Positions 1 to 8,098 of a stretch of 64,000 bases of DNA are shown piece by piece. Origin of the DNA: Dokdonella_A sp963834755 (GTDB taxonomy: Bacteria; Pseudomonadota; Gammaproteobacteria; Xanthomonadales; Rhodanobacteraceae). A program made the position numbers and the translations under genes. A model generated the notes under the pieces. The model was given only the letters and a program-made list of their open reading frames with translations. It had not been told where the DNA came from and searched no databases. Location: contig CAWICQ010000009.1 in the NCBI GenBank assembly GCA_963834755.1, positions 868,001 through 932,000 of the forward strand. Reading direction: 5' to 3'. Position 1 is the stretch's first letter. Every line of letters begins with the position of its first letter.

Positions 1-793
1 CGCTGATCGTATTGCTGACCGTCGTCGTGCTGATCTGCAGATAGCCGTCGAATACGGTCAGATCGCGCAACGCCTGCGAGGCATCGTGATAGACGACGAC
101 GAGCGCCCAGCCGGCGTAACGGTTCTGGCCGGTCGCGGCTTGCACGTTGGCGACGGCGTAAGTGCCACTGCCGCCGGCCTGGACCAGCGTCGTAACGTCG
201 GCGAAACCGTTGAATCCGCTGTTGTTGCCGCCGATGCCGGCCGTGGTATCGAGCTGGCTCGCGGTGATCGTCTGGAATCCGCCGGACGCGGGCGTCGAGA
301 AACGCACCTGATTCTTCAGCGCCGCGTTCGGCGGCACCGCGCCGTTGGTGCCGGCTACGGTTTCGCCGGACCAGTAGAGGCCGGCAAACAGGACGCTCGA
401 ACCGGATGGCCGCGAAAAGTTTGCCGTGCTCGAATCGAAGATGCCGCTGCCGCCTACGACGTTGACGTAGGCCATGTTGTAGTTGTTGTCGTTGAGATTG
501 GCGCCGGTCGCGCCGGTGCCGCTGACCGGAACGGTCGATACGCACGTCGCCGGCGGGTTCTGCGCACCCTGCACGCACGAAAGGAGCATGTTGCCAACGA
601 TGGCGATGGCGCCGTGATCGTCGGTGTGGTAGCGCACACTGAAATTGCGGTCGGCGTGGGCCGGGGTCGCGTAAACCGCTGCTACGGCCAGCAACCAGGC
701 GAGAAACCCCGCAACCGCACCGCGCGTTCGATGCTGCGCCGACGGCATGAGATCCGTGCGACCGCACGAGTGCTTCACGATGTCTCGCAACAT
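1..793 (-). CDS. Secreted adhesin-like protein, N-terminal part (3' end beyond window)
   Basis: An open minus-strand frame runs from an ATG at 793 to the left edge without a stop (264 codons), so the gene is cut by the window. The N-terminus is basic and is followed by a hydrophobic stretch (AVAGFLAWLLAVAAVYATPAHA) typical of a Sec signal peptide. The mature part begins near residue 49 and is rich in Gly, Asn, Ser and Thr, with segments such as NLNDNNYNMAYVNV and SSVLFAGLYWSGE. These resemble the N-terminal region of large DUF11/repeat-containing exported proteins of Xanthomonadales. That family assignment is from memory and is moderate. A GGGGG-containing ribosome binding site lies about 6 bases upstream of the ATG. 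An internal Met at residue 16 is an alternative start. Confidence 0.7.
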   Translation of the reverse strand, partial: MLRDIVKHSCGRTDLMPSAQHRTRGAVAGFLAWLLAVAAVYATPAHADRNFSVRYHTDDHGAIAIVGNMLLSCVQGAQNPPATCVSTVPVSGTGATGANLNDNNYNMAYVNVVGGSGIFDSSTANFSRPSGSSVLFAGLYWSGETVAGTNGAVPPNAALKNQVRFSTPASGGFQTITASQLDTTAGIGGNNSGFNGFADVTTLVQAGGSGTYAVANVQAATGQNRYAGWALVVVYHDASQALRDLTVFDGYLQISTTTVSNTIS

Positions 794-887
794 GCGTCAC
801 CCCCTTGCCACCCCCGCGTTGGTGGTCCGTCACCTCGGCGGGGGTGATTGACGCGTGCATCCAAGCGCACCGCGGCTTCTGTATGTA

Positions 888-906
888 CTCCCACAATGTG
901 TGGGAG
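888..906. promoter_or_regulatory. Perfect inverted repeat CTCCCACA-ATG-TGTGGGAG
   Basis: Two 8-base arms are separated by 3 bases, about 95 bases upstream of the start codon of the minus-strand secreted protein. There is no T-run on either side, so it is not an intrinsic terminator. Its position suits an operator or the stem of a 5' leader. Function is inferred only from symmetry and position. Confidence 0.4.
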
Positions 907-1339
907 CGCAACCGTCCGCGCCGCGTACACTACAAAACATCACAATGAAAGCGGCGTCAATATCCGGAAATCGTTTTGATGACGACTCACCGGCGTGAGA
1001 CATTCATCGGGCCGACTTCACTGACTCCAGAGCAAAACGCAGCCGCGCGCATGATCGCAAACGTGCAACGACTACTTCGCAGAGAGATCTTTGGACATGT
1101 GCGACGTGCGGGGTGGGGCAGATCTCGGGGCACAGTCTTCAAAGGCCCACTGAGAAACCCGCGGAAATCAATTAGCGGCCCGAGGCTCCGGAATCCTGCA
1201 TGCGGCGCACGCCTCTCTTTTTGGCCGCCGGTAGGCGGTGCTCATAGCACGGTAGTCATTCGTCCGCGCGTCCCCTCCTCTGTCCAATCGTAGTATTGGC
1301 GAAGTGCTCCGATGGGACAGTTCAGCGAAGTCGGCATCA
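907..1339. other. Gap without a convincing gene
   Basis: About 430 bases lie between the palindrome and the 3' end of the next minus-strand gene. A plus-strand frame at 976-1293 is open, but it has no recognisable domain, no ribosome binding site and an unusual composition. Nothing else can be supported here. Confidence 0.4.
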
Positions 1340-2628
1340 TCAGTCGAAGCCATTCGCGAAGATGCCATCGCGGCGATCCAGCATGAAGCTCGCGACGTTC
1401 GGCGCCGGCGTAGCCGCCGGCAGAGCGATCGGAGTCGCGCCGGCGAGCGGACAGAGGCCGAGGAACGCGGGACCGTTTGGACACGGGACGCCGTCGAAGA
1501 GCTGGTCAATGAACGGCGCGCCGGCGTCGGTCGATACGTTGACCGCGCCGCCGAACCAGCAAGGCGTATACGAGCCGTCGAGCAGGTAGTAACCGTCGAT
1601 ATCGCTCGCGGTCGCGATGCAGTGCGTGCCGTCCGCGGCGAACCATAGATCGAGGCCGACGCCGGCGACGCCCTGGCCGGTCAGCGTATCGACGACCCGC
1701 CCGACGATCCCGAGCGAAGCCACATCGAATTGTTCTACGGCAACGCTTCGCTGACGTAATGCTCCATCGATGCGAGCACGGCGTAGCTGCCGGCCGCCAC
1801 GGCGATCGAGTAGTGGCCGTCGGAGTCGGTGGTGCCAAACGTGATGAATCCCTGTGCGTCAAATGCGAACACCCCGGCGGTCCAGAGCGGCGCGCCGGTC
1901 GAAGCGTCGGTGATCGTGCCTTCGATCGCGCTGTCGGTGCCGGCGATGGCGGCGATGTCGCCGGCCGCGCCGAGATTTCGGATGCGCACGGTCAGCGCGC
2001 GCGCGGCGGTCGCGCTTGCCTGCGCGCCGGGTCCTCGCGCCGAGGCGCGCGGCGCGACGGCAGAGTCGCGCGGGCACTCATCGAACACGTCGATGGCTGT
2101 CGCGAGCGGCGAGGCGGCCGTGGTCAGCGCGATGCGCCCGGCCCGTTGCGCATCGATGCGCAGCCAGAGCACTGCACCGGCCGGCAGCACGCCGTCGATC
2201 TCGCCATTTGCCGCGAGTGTGTACGCCGACCCGCAGGTGCCCCCGTGAGCGGCATCGAGTACGGCGAAGCGGCTTCGCTGCGCGACGTCGCGATGCGCGG
2301 GCAGCAGCGCCCTCGAGGCCGCGGTCGTTCGCTGGCGCTCAATGTTGTGTAGGAGCACGCCAACGGCATCCAGATCGCTTGCCGCGAGCGGTGCCGAGCG
2401 AGCCGCGGCGAGCGCATCGACCTCGCGATGCAGCGCCGCGATACGCGTGTCGATCGACGCGTCGGGCGCACGCCGCGTGATGGACGCGCGCTCGATTTCG
2501 CGCGCGATCGCATGAAGCCGTGCATACGCCGCGTACGCCGCAGGCGTATGAATCGAAGGGGCCGCTGTCGCGGGCGCAACGAAGTAGCCGAGTGTCGCCG
2601 CGAGCAACACGCCGATGATGACACGCAT
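1340..2628 (-). pseudogene. Secreted protein with carboxypeptidase-regulatory-like repeats, single frameshift
   Basis: The first part (start 2628, GAGGGG ribosome binding site 8 bases upstream) has a signal peptide (VIIGVLLAATLGYFVAPATA), an alpha-helical segment and then a beta-sandwich repeat beginning IEGTITDASTGAPLWTAGV. It stops at a TAG near 1735. The overlapping next frame continues at once with VEQFDVASLGIVGRVV and a second repeat of the same type (GRVVDTLTGQGVAGVGLDLW), ending in DGIFANGFD. The GxVxDxxTGxPLxGxxV pattern is that of carboxypeptidase regulatory-like (CarboxypepD_reg) domains. One added base near 1735 restores a protein of about 430 residues. Since several conserved genes in the window have the same defect, a sequence error is likelier than gene decay. 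The role is unknown; the protein is probably exported. Confidence 0.7.
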
Positions 2629-2689
2629 GGAAAACCCCTCGATTCCCTGAATGGCGGCGCGGCCGCTTCGTCCCCCGACGCGGCGCATC

Positions 2690-2822
2690 CGGCGCCATTA
2701 TGCTCGTAAGGATCGCACGGTTTGCGTGACGTTGAAGTGGACTTCGCCGAGACGGCAAGATCGCTCCCCTTCGGGTCGAGCCAGGCGTCAACGTTCTCCG
2801 GCTTGATCGGGATGATGCATGC
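2690..2822 (-). pseudogene. Possible remnant of an SRAP (YedK/HMCES-like) gene, C-terminal end
   Basis: Reading leftward from about 2822, the minus strand gives IIPIKPENVDAWLDPKGSDLA, then a short spacer and PYEHN. This resembles the C-terminus of SRAP-domain proteins, which shield abasic sites in single-stranded DNA and often end with an ILPPE/KPE...WLDP block. No start and no upstream SRAP domain (with its catalytic N-terminal Cys) are present; the stop of another gene lies directly upstream. It therefore looks like a truncated leftover, perhaps from the same mobile element as the integrase scar near 3.3 kb. The assignment rests on a short match recalled from memory. Confidence 0.35.
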
Positions 2823-2825
2823 GAT

Positions 2826-3113
2826 CTACTTCGCAGCCTTTCGAGTAACCGTGGCGAGAATCCAAAGCGCAACCACATAGAGCAGCGCGACCGGGCTAAT
2901 CAGGATCAGCCAGATCGGCCAGAGATTGCTCTTCAACACATAGCCGGAGTATGTCACGACGAGCACGGCAGCCATGATGGGGATCGGAATGAGGGCAAGT
3001 TTCAAGAATCGACGACGGAGGACCAAGAGGCTAGCAATCTGCGCGCAAACGTACAGCGTAAATGGGAAACCCCATCCCGCGATCGAGAACCAGATCCAAG
3101 CCTGCGTGTTCAT
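2826..3113 (-). CDS. Small integral membrane protein, unknown function
   Basis: This 95-residue protein starts at the ATG at 3113 (MNTQAWIWFSIAG). The same frame is open for a further 53 codons upstream, but that stretch is polar and lacks protein-like character. Three hydrophobic segments are visible at about residues 5-27, 33-52 and 62-88, followed by a basic C-terminus (ATVTRKAAK). I do not recognise a family. It sits between an apparent SRAP fragment and an apparent integrase remnant, so it may be cargo left by a tRNA-targeted element. Confidence 0.55.
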   Translation of the reverse strand: MNTQAWIWFSIAGWGFPFTLYVCAQIASLLVLRRRFLKLALIPIPIMAAVLVVTYSGYVLKSNLWPIWLILISPVALLYVVALWILATVTRKAAK

Positions 3114-3268
3114 GCTTCTATCCGCCAGAGTGACTCGATCGGATCGACGAGCTGCGGCGAATCGTTCTTCGGCGATCCACCCGCCGTCGGCACAAGCTGA
3201 TAGGCCAGCATTGGCTCGTTGGTGAGGCGACAATCCTCTCACGTAGATTTCAGCATGCAACGTGGCGA

Positions 3269-3390
3269 TCACACGTCGGGCGCGGGCGCGGCGTTGTGCG
3301 CGCGGAGGGCGGTAAGAGGCATAGGGGCATCTCTGGTGATTCGGGCAAGTCTAATTGGGTAGATGCCCCGATCGTGCCCCTAGTGCCCCA
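3269..3390 (-). pseudogene. Integrase 5' remnant and upstream repeats of an integrative element
   Basis: About 170 bases past the 3' end of tRNA-Thr, on the same strand, an ATG at 3322 begins MPLTALRAHNAAPAP and stops after 17 codons. P4-type tyrosine integrases commonly start MPLTD(T/I)AIRxAKPxxKP, and their genes typically begin at this distance from the target tRNA. Just upstream, at 3363-3390, are three copies of GGGGCA (minus strand), spaced like the GGGGCA repeats found before such integrase genes. No integrase body remains. I read this as the scar of an element inserted at the tRNA gene. The family match is short, so confidence is moderate. Confidence 0.45.
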
Positions 3391-3494
3391 AGATGCAACC
3401 GGACGTTTGAGGATGTAGTCAGACCAACTTATGAAATAAATGGCTGATTTATCGGCGTTTATTCTTCTTCTTGAGACTGTCCAAGATGACCATG

Positions 3495-3570
3495 TGGTGC
3501 CGACAGTCTGACTCGAACAGACGACCTACCGCTTACAAGGCGGTTGCTCTACCAACTGAGCTATGCCGGC
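3495..3570 (-). tRNA. tRNA-Thr (anticodon TGT)
   Basis: The minus strand folds into a complete 76-base tRNA. The acceptor stem is GCCGGCA/TGTCGGC with one G-U pair. The D arm contains AGCTCAGTTGGTAGAGC, the anticodon loop is CTTGTAA (anticodon TGT, reading ACA and related Thr codons), and the T arm contains GTTCGAGTC. The 3' CCA is encoded. The gene lies 60 bases downstream of the SPOR-protein gene on the same strand, and its 3' end borders the element scar. Confidence 0.95.
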
Positions 3571-3630
3571 ACGTTTGCGCATTGTAGCAATCGGGCTTCG
3601 TTTCATATGGGCGTCCAATGGCGTCGAACG

Positions 3631-4299
3631 CTAGAAACACTCGATTGCCTGCTCGCGCAGCGCTGCGGCGCCGGCACCGAGCTTGCTGCGCCAGTCGAGC
3701 GGATGCGTGCGATCGGTCGCGTAGTCGAGCCAGTAGACGGGCAGCTCCTCGGTGCGCGCGATCGATTGCGGCGTGAATCCGAGCGCTGCGATTTCGGCAC
3801 GACGCCGCTCGGCGTTGGCCTGGTCGCGGAACAGGCCAAGTGAAATCGTGTTCTGCTGATCGCCGGCGGTGACGACGTAGTAATCGCGCACGCCTTTGGA
3901 AGAAAGCTGTCGCGCAGCAGCGAGCGCCTGCTCGCGCGTCTGCAGCGCCGGCAGGTACACCCAATAACCGCGTGCCTGCGTGGCATGCGCTTCGCGGAAC
4001 TGAATGCGACGCGTGAGCGGCGTCAGCACGTTGATCGCCGCGCGCACGTCGGCCTGCGTCGGAAACGTGCCGATCGAATGACATTCGTCGTTGCGAAGAT
4101 CCGCGCGCGATTCGGGTGCGGCGGCAAGCTCCGCGGTCGCGTCGTCGCCGTGATCGCGTTCGGAGAGCAACACGAGTTTCGGCACACCGGGATCGCTGAC
4201 CGGAGCCTGGTTTGCCTGCGTCGACGGCGCGAACACGAGCCAACTCGCGGCGCCGAGATTCGCGGCCAACAGCAGAAGAAACAACACGCGGACGAACAT
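3631..4299 (-). CDS. SPOR-domain protein
   Basis: This 222-residue protein has an N-terminal hydrophobic anchor (VRVLFLLLLAANLGAASWLVF, about residues 3-24), a polar linker and a C-terminal SPOR fold (about residues 108-185). The fold has the typical features GYWVYLPAL, an alpha helix, DYYVV, NTISLGLF and LGFTPQ. SPOR domains bind denuded peptidoglycan, often at septa, so the protein probably acts in the periplasm tethered to the inner membrane. It lies directly downstream of coaX, 36 bases away on the same strand. That coaX-SPOR order is common in Xanthomonadales and suggests co-transcription. The last 20 residues are acidic and unremarkable. Confidence 0.85.
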   Translation of the reverse strand: MFVRVLFLLLLAANLGAASWLVFAPSTQANQAPVSDPGVPKLVLLSERDHGDDATAELAAAPESRADLRNDECHSIGTFPTQADVRAAINVLTPLTRRIQFREAHATQARGYWVYLPALQTREQALAAARQLSSKGVRDYYVVTAGDQQNTISLGLFRDQANAERRRAEIAALGFTPQSIARTEELPVYWLDYATDRTHPLDWRSKLGAGAAALREQAIECF

Positions 4300-4335
4300 G
4301 CAGGGAATCGGATCGACGATGCGAGCGGGCGGATT

Positions 4336-5100
4336 CTACTGGGCGCCGCGCGCCGTGTCCGACGACTCCGCCGCGGATGCCCACAACGCGAGGCCTTCGA
4401 GAACGAGATCGTCGCGACGCTCGGCGCCTGGCAGCAGCGGCGCGATCTCGTCCGCACCGCCGCCGGTCAGAACGACCGCGGGCCAGGTCTGGAATTGCCG
4501 AGCCGCGTTTGCGCAGAAGCGTTCCACCGCGCCGCTCGCGGCATACAACGAACCCGAATAGAGCGCGTCGGCGGGGTTGTCGGCGAAGTCGGCCCGTTGT
4601 CCGTCGGCACGGCCGACTCTCGCCGTGCGCACCAGCACCGATTCCCGCATGAGCGCGGGACTCGGCACGATCCAGCCGCCGAGATGCGTGCCATCCGCAT
4701 CGATCGCGTCGATCGTCATCGCGGTGCCGACGCCGACAAGCACTTGCGCGCGCTGCTGGCGCGCGTGCACCGCCGCGAGGGAAAGAAAGCGATCGGTGCC
4801 GAGTCGCTGCGGCTCCGGATAGGCGTTGCGAATGCCCAGCGCCGCCGGCGGACTGCGCACGAATTCGCATTCGACGCCGAAACGCTGCCGCACGAATGTT
4901 TCGATATCGACGTCGAGCCCGAGCGAAGCGACGCTCGCGACAAAACTCCGCTCCATGGGCGGCAAAGAGTCCCACTCGCGCTCGAGCGCGGCGGTGATAT
5001 CGGCGCCCGCATGCTCGAACGCACCGCGCGCCGATATCGCGCCGGACGATGCCAGCGCCCACTTGAGCCGGGTGTTGCCGAGATCGATCAGGAGATGCAT
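4336..5100 (-). CDS. coaX: Type III pantothenate kinase
   Basis: A 254-residue protein phosphorylates pantothenate in the first step of coenzyme A synthesis. It has the ASKHA-fold signatures of the family: N-terminal LLIDLGNTRLKWA (phosphate 1 motif), GTDRFLSLAAVHA in the middle, VGVGTAMTIDAID (phosphate 2 motif with the catalytic Asp region) and LTGGGADEIAPLL near the C-terminus. The start at 5100 (MHLLIDLG) places the first motif at the N-terminus as in homologs; an upstream in-frame Met adds ten unlikely residues. The gene follows birA by 70 bases on the same strand, a classic birA-coaX arrangement in bacteria. Confidence 0.95.
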   Translation of the reverse strand: MHLLIDLGNTRLKWALASSGAISARGAFEHAGADITAALEREWDSLPPMERSFVASVASLGLDVDIETFVRQRFGVECEFVRSPPAALGIRNAYPEPQRLGTDRFLSLAAVHARQQRAQVLVGVGTAMTIDAIDADGTHLGGWIVPSPALMRESVLVRTARVGRADGQRADFADNPADALYSGSLYAASGAVERFCANAARQFQTWPAVVLTGGGADEIAPLLPGAERRDDLVLEGLALWASAAESSDTARGAQ

Positions 5101-5170
5101 GTGTTTCCCGCCAAGGATTTCCGCAGACACAAACCGCGCGGCCGCTTTGCAAATCGAGCGGAGACCCTTT

Positions 5171-6256
5171 TCATGCGCGCTTCGCCGGCCTGTGCGCGCC
5201 GTCGTGACTCGATGCGAGCGAAGACTCGACGCGACGCACGCTGACTTCGCCGCTGTCGACCTCGCGCACGATGCCGTCGCGCAAAATTCTGAGCGCGCCG
5301 CGCGATGTCACGCCATCGGCGATCGCCGAGAACGGCTCGCCGATGTTTGAAACCAGGATCTCGCGGCCACGCAACGCGTCGTTCGCCGCGTATTCGCGCT
5401 CGAACGCGGCGAAGCCCTCCGTCGAGAATGTGTCGAGCGCTTCGGCGAGCCGCGCGAGAATGCGTCCGGCGAGCGCGTTGCGCGACGGCACGTTGCCTGA
5501 CGTGAGCGCCGCGAGATCCGTCGACGGTTGATCGATCGACGCCATCGCGCCGCGCGGCATGCGCAGATTGATACCGATGCCGACGATCGCATGACATGGG
5601 CCTAGCGCGTCGCCGCCGAGTTCGACGAGGATGCCACCGAGCTTGCGTCCGTCCACGACGACGTCGTTCGGCCACTTGAGCGCAGTGCCCGAAACGCCCG
5701 CGTCCGAAAAAGCGCGCAACACGGCGATGCCGGCGACAAGGCTCAGGCCGGACAACGCCGCCATGCCACAGTCGAAGCCGCGCAAGAATGACAGCGCAAC
5801 TCCTCCGGCGAGCGGCGTCTGCCACGCGCGTCCGCGCCGGCCGCGGCCGCTCGTCTGGATTTCGGCAAGACACGCGCGCGGCGACGGCGACGTCGCGGCA
5901 CGTCGCGCGAGCTCGCTGCTGGTCGAGTCGATCTGCCAGAAGATCTCGATCTCGCCGACGCGCGCGTGCAGATGTGGCGGAATCGCCGATTCGATGCGCG
6001 TGTGATCGAGCAGCTCGATCGGAGCGTCCAGCCGGTAGCCACGACCAGCTTCGGCACGGATCGGCAAGCCATGCGCACGCAATTGTTCGATCTGTTTCCA
6101 CACCGCCGCGCGCGTGACGCCGAGCTCGGCGGCAGCGGCACTCCCGGACAATTCCGCGCCATTGGCGAGCAACGCGAGCAGACCCGACGCCATGCGCGGA
6201 TGGCGCCGCTCCGGCGTCCGTGCTCCGCGTAGCGCGCGGGATTCGGATCGATTCAT
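5171..6256 (-). CDS. birA: Biotin operon repressor / biotin-[acetyl-CoA-carboxylase] ligase
   Basis: This bifunctional protein attaches biotin to the carboxyl carrier protein of acetyl-CoA carboxylase. An N-terminal winged helix (about residues 22-80; AAAELGVTRAAVWKQIEQLRAHG) suggests that it also represses biotin genes. The catalytic domain shows QTSGRGRRGRAW (biotinyl-5'-AMP loop), KWPNDVVVDGRKLGGILVE and GIGINL, all family hallmarks, followed by a small C-terminal SH3-like domain. Start 6256 gives 361 residues; the ATG at 6193 (MASGLLALL) would give 340, closer to some homologs. Neither has a clear ribosome binding site. It is probably transcribed with coaX, the SPOR gene and perhaps the tRNA. 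Confidence 0.93.
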   Translation of the reverse strand: MNRSESRALRGARTPERRHPRMASGLLALLANGAELSGSAAAAELGVTRAAVWKQIEQLRAHGLPIRAEAGRGYRLDAPIELLDHTRIESAIPPHLHARVGEIEIFWQIDSTSSELARRAATSPSPRACLAEIQTSGRGRRGRAWQTPLAGGVALSFLRGFDCGMAALSGLSLVAGIAVLRAFSDAGVSGTALKWPNDVVVDGRKLGGILVELGGDALGPCHAIVGIGINLRMPRGAMASIDQPSTDLAALTSGNVPSRNALAGRILARLAEALDTFSTEGFAAFEREYAANDALRGREILVSNIGEPFSAIADGVTSRGALRILRDGIVREVDSGEVSVRRVESSLASSHDGAHRPAKRA

Positions 6257-6334
6257 CGCCGCAGTGTAGCGAGCCGCGTCATGAGCGGCGGCGAGCGAAC
6301 GGCCGTTCGTCGGATGCGGATGTTCGCTGGACGC

Positions 6335-6366
6335 TGTCCGCGGCTGTCCGCGGGTGTCCGCTGGAC
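6335..6366. promoter_or_regulatory. Three TGTCCGC repeats spaced exactly one helical turn apart
   Basis: TGTCCGC occurs at 6335-6341, 6345-6351 and 6355-6361. The last copy is part of the palindrome GTCC-GCT-GGAC (6356-6366). The 10-base period puts the repeats on one face of the helix, as in multi-site operators. They lie about 80-110 bases upstream of the birA start and about 260 bases upstream of the next plus-strand gene. The rest of the 6257-6621 gap shows no gene. The binding protein is unknown; BirA is one possibility only by position. Confidence 0.4.
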
Positions 6367-6621
6367 ACATTGCGGAGTCCGGCCGGGCCTGGTCGCTTCT
6401 TGTTCACTCAATGTGCTGGTGACAGGCAATTCATTGTTTTCGGGAAGAAAATAGCGAAACCCACGCGAGCGCCGAAACCGCCGAATGACGCCGTTCGCGC
6501 GCGATTTCGCACGCCCATGACGACTGGCACGGATGCTGCTGCCGAATGGGTGCCGACTGGAGTCGGCGCCCTACTCGTGCGAGCATTGCCAATCCCGCGG
6601 GACACCCCGGGAGCCACCCTG

Positions 6622-7026
6622 ATGACGAACCCTCGCCCGCTCCTCCCGATCCTCGTTGCCATGCTGCTTGGCAGCGCACACGCTGGCGAATTCTCGCTCG
6701 GCGGCGCGCGTCTGCTCGCGCAGACCAGCGCGCAGGCGGGCGTCGATGTGAGCGTCAACTTTACCGACCGCGGGCACGCGCGCAGCGAAGCGGCCGAAGG
6801 TGGCGACGCGGCGACGCACGATACGCGCGCATTGCGCGGCGCGGACGATGTCACGACCAGCGCAGCGCCGGCGCATGCTACGCACGAACAAACGCTGCCG
6901 CCGAAAACGCCCGAACCCGCCAGCGCGACCACCGATTCGCCGCACGGCGTGTCGATCTCGCCATCGGCGGCGGTTCGCCGTCCAAGCTACCGCTGGCAGT
7001 CGCTGGTGCCCGGCACCATCAAGTAG
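6622..7026 (+). CDS. Small secreted hypothetical protein
   Basis: The frame is open from 6220, but protein-like sequence begins at the ATG at 6622, which gives 134 residues. The N-terminus MTNPRPLLPILVAMLLGSAHAGEF is a clear signal peptide. The mature part is Ala-, Thr- and Asp-rich, low in complexity and probably disordered, ending PSYRWQSLVPGTIK. No domain is recognised. It is followed by mtfA 20 bases downstream on the same strand, so the two may be co-transcribed. Confidence 0.55.
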   Translation: MTNPRPLLPILVAMLLGSAHAGEFSLGGARLLAQTSAQAGVDVSVNFTDRGHARSEAAEGGDAATHDTRALRGADDVTTSAAPAHATHEQTLPPKTPEPASATTDSPHGVSISPSAAVRRPSYRWQSLVPGTIK

Positions 7027-7045
7027 CCCGCGCGCGTTTCACGGA

Positions 7046-7804
7046 ATGTCCCTTTCCGCAAGGCTCAGCGGTTTTTTCTCCGCGCGCCCGCACATTGCCG
7101 ACAGCGAATGGACGGCGCTCATCGGCAGCTCGCGGCTGTTCGACGCGCTCGACGCGGATGAACGCACGCGCCTGCGCGAGCTCACCGGGCGATTCCTCGC
7201 GAAAAAGAAATTCACCGCCGCCGCCGGCCACGCGTTGACCGACGATCAACGACGCGTGATCGCCGCACTCGCGTGCCTGCCGGTGCTCAATCTCGGCTTC
7301 GAATGGCTCGCGGGTTGGCGCCAGGTGATCGTTTATCCCGGCGAGTTCCGCGTGAAACGCGAACATCACGACGACATCACCGGTGTCGTGACCGAAGGCG
7401 AGGACGACCTGATCGGCGAAGCCTGGGAACGCGGCCCGGTGATCCTGTCGTGGGCCGACATCGCGACGGATCTCGCGCAACCGTTCGACGGCTTCAACGT
7501 CGTCGCGCACGAGATCGCGCACAAGCTCGACATGCTCGACGGCGCGATGAACGGCGTGCCGCGATTGCCGCGCGACATTCCGCGTCGCGAATGGATCGCG
7601 ACGCTGCAATCGTCGTATGACGGCCTCATGCGCGCGGTCGAACGCGGGCGCGAAACATTCATCGATCCGTACGCCGCCGAAAGCGCGGACGAATATTTCG
7701 CGGTCGTCAGCGAACTGCATTTTTCCGATCGCGCCGGTCTCGCACGCGCGGCGCCGGGCGTCGCTGCGATGCTCGCGCGCTTCTACGGTGACGGCGAGCG
7801 ATAG
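7046..7804 (+). CDS. mtfA: MtfA-type zinc metallopeptidase (M90 family)
   Basis: This 252-residue protein matches the M90 family, whose E. coli member titrates the glucose repressor Mlc and has aminopeptidase activity. The zinc site is seen as VVAHEIAHKLDMLDG (HExxH, about residues 152-156), with the distal acidic residues in the ESADEYFAVVSE segment. The family feature VIVYPGEF...VTEGEDDLIGEAWERGPVILSW is also present. The length fits the family. The start at 7046 follows a GGA-containing leader. It is cytoplasmic, with no signal peptide. Whether Mlc exists in this organism cannot be seen here. Confidence 0.9.
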   Translation: MSLSARLSGFFSARPHIADSEWTALIGSSRLFDALDADERTRLRELTGRFLAKKKFTAAAGHALTDDQRRVIAALACLPVLNLGFEWLAGWRQVIVYPGEFRVKREHHDDITGVVTEGEDDLIGEAWERGPVILSWADIATDLAQPFDGFNVVAHEIAHKLDMLDGAMNGVPRLPRDIPRREWIATLQSSYDGLMRAVERGRETFIDPYAAESADEYFAVVSELHFSDRAGLARAAPGVAAMLARFYGDGER

Positions 7805-8098
7805 CGACGAGCCGTGGATCGCGCGCGCCAGGCGGAATGTCCCGCGCGCTACGATCGAGCTGGCGCGATGCACCATAGCCGACCTCGAAATTCATTGTTT
7901 CCGCGAACGCCGGATTCGTCTGCGACCGGATGCCCTTCGCGTACGTCTACAACCCCTCGTGTGCATGAGGAGCGCAGAAGTTGGTGCGCACCATGAAAAC
8001 GTGCGGCCGATGCACGCGCTTCAACCAAGCCGCCACGCGCCGCGGTTCCCTGTCGCGGAAAAACAATGCTCGCAAACCTTGAAGTGGGAGATGGAAGA

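Noticed and set aside
86..847. A 253-codon plus-strand open frame
   Set aside because: It is opposite a continuous minus-strand gene with signal peptide and ribosome binding site; the plus frame is Arg/Gly-rich and has no domain.
976..1293. A 105-codon plus-strand frame in the gap
   Set aside because: No ribosome binding site, no domain and unusual composition; could not be supported as a gene.
3533..5152. A 539-codon minus-strand frame across coaX and the SPOR gene
   Set aside because: Arg/Ala-rich shadow of two well-identified genes in another frame, and it runs through the tRNA.
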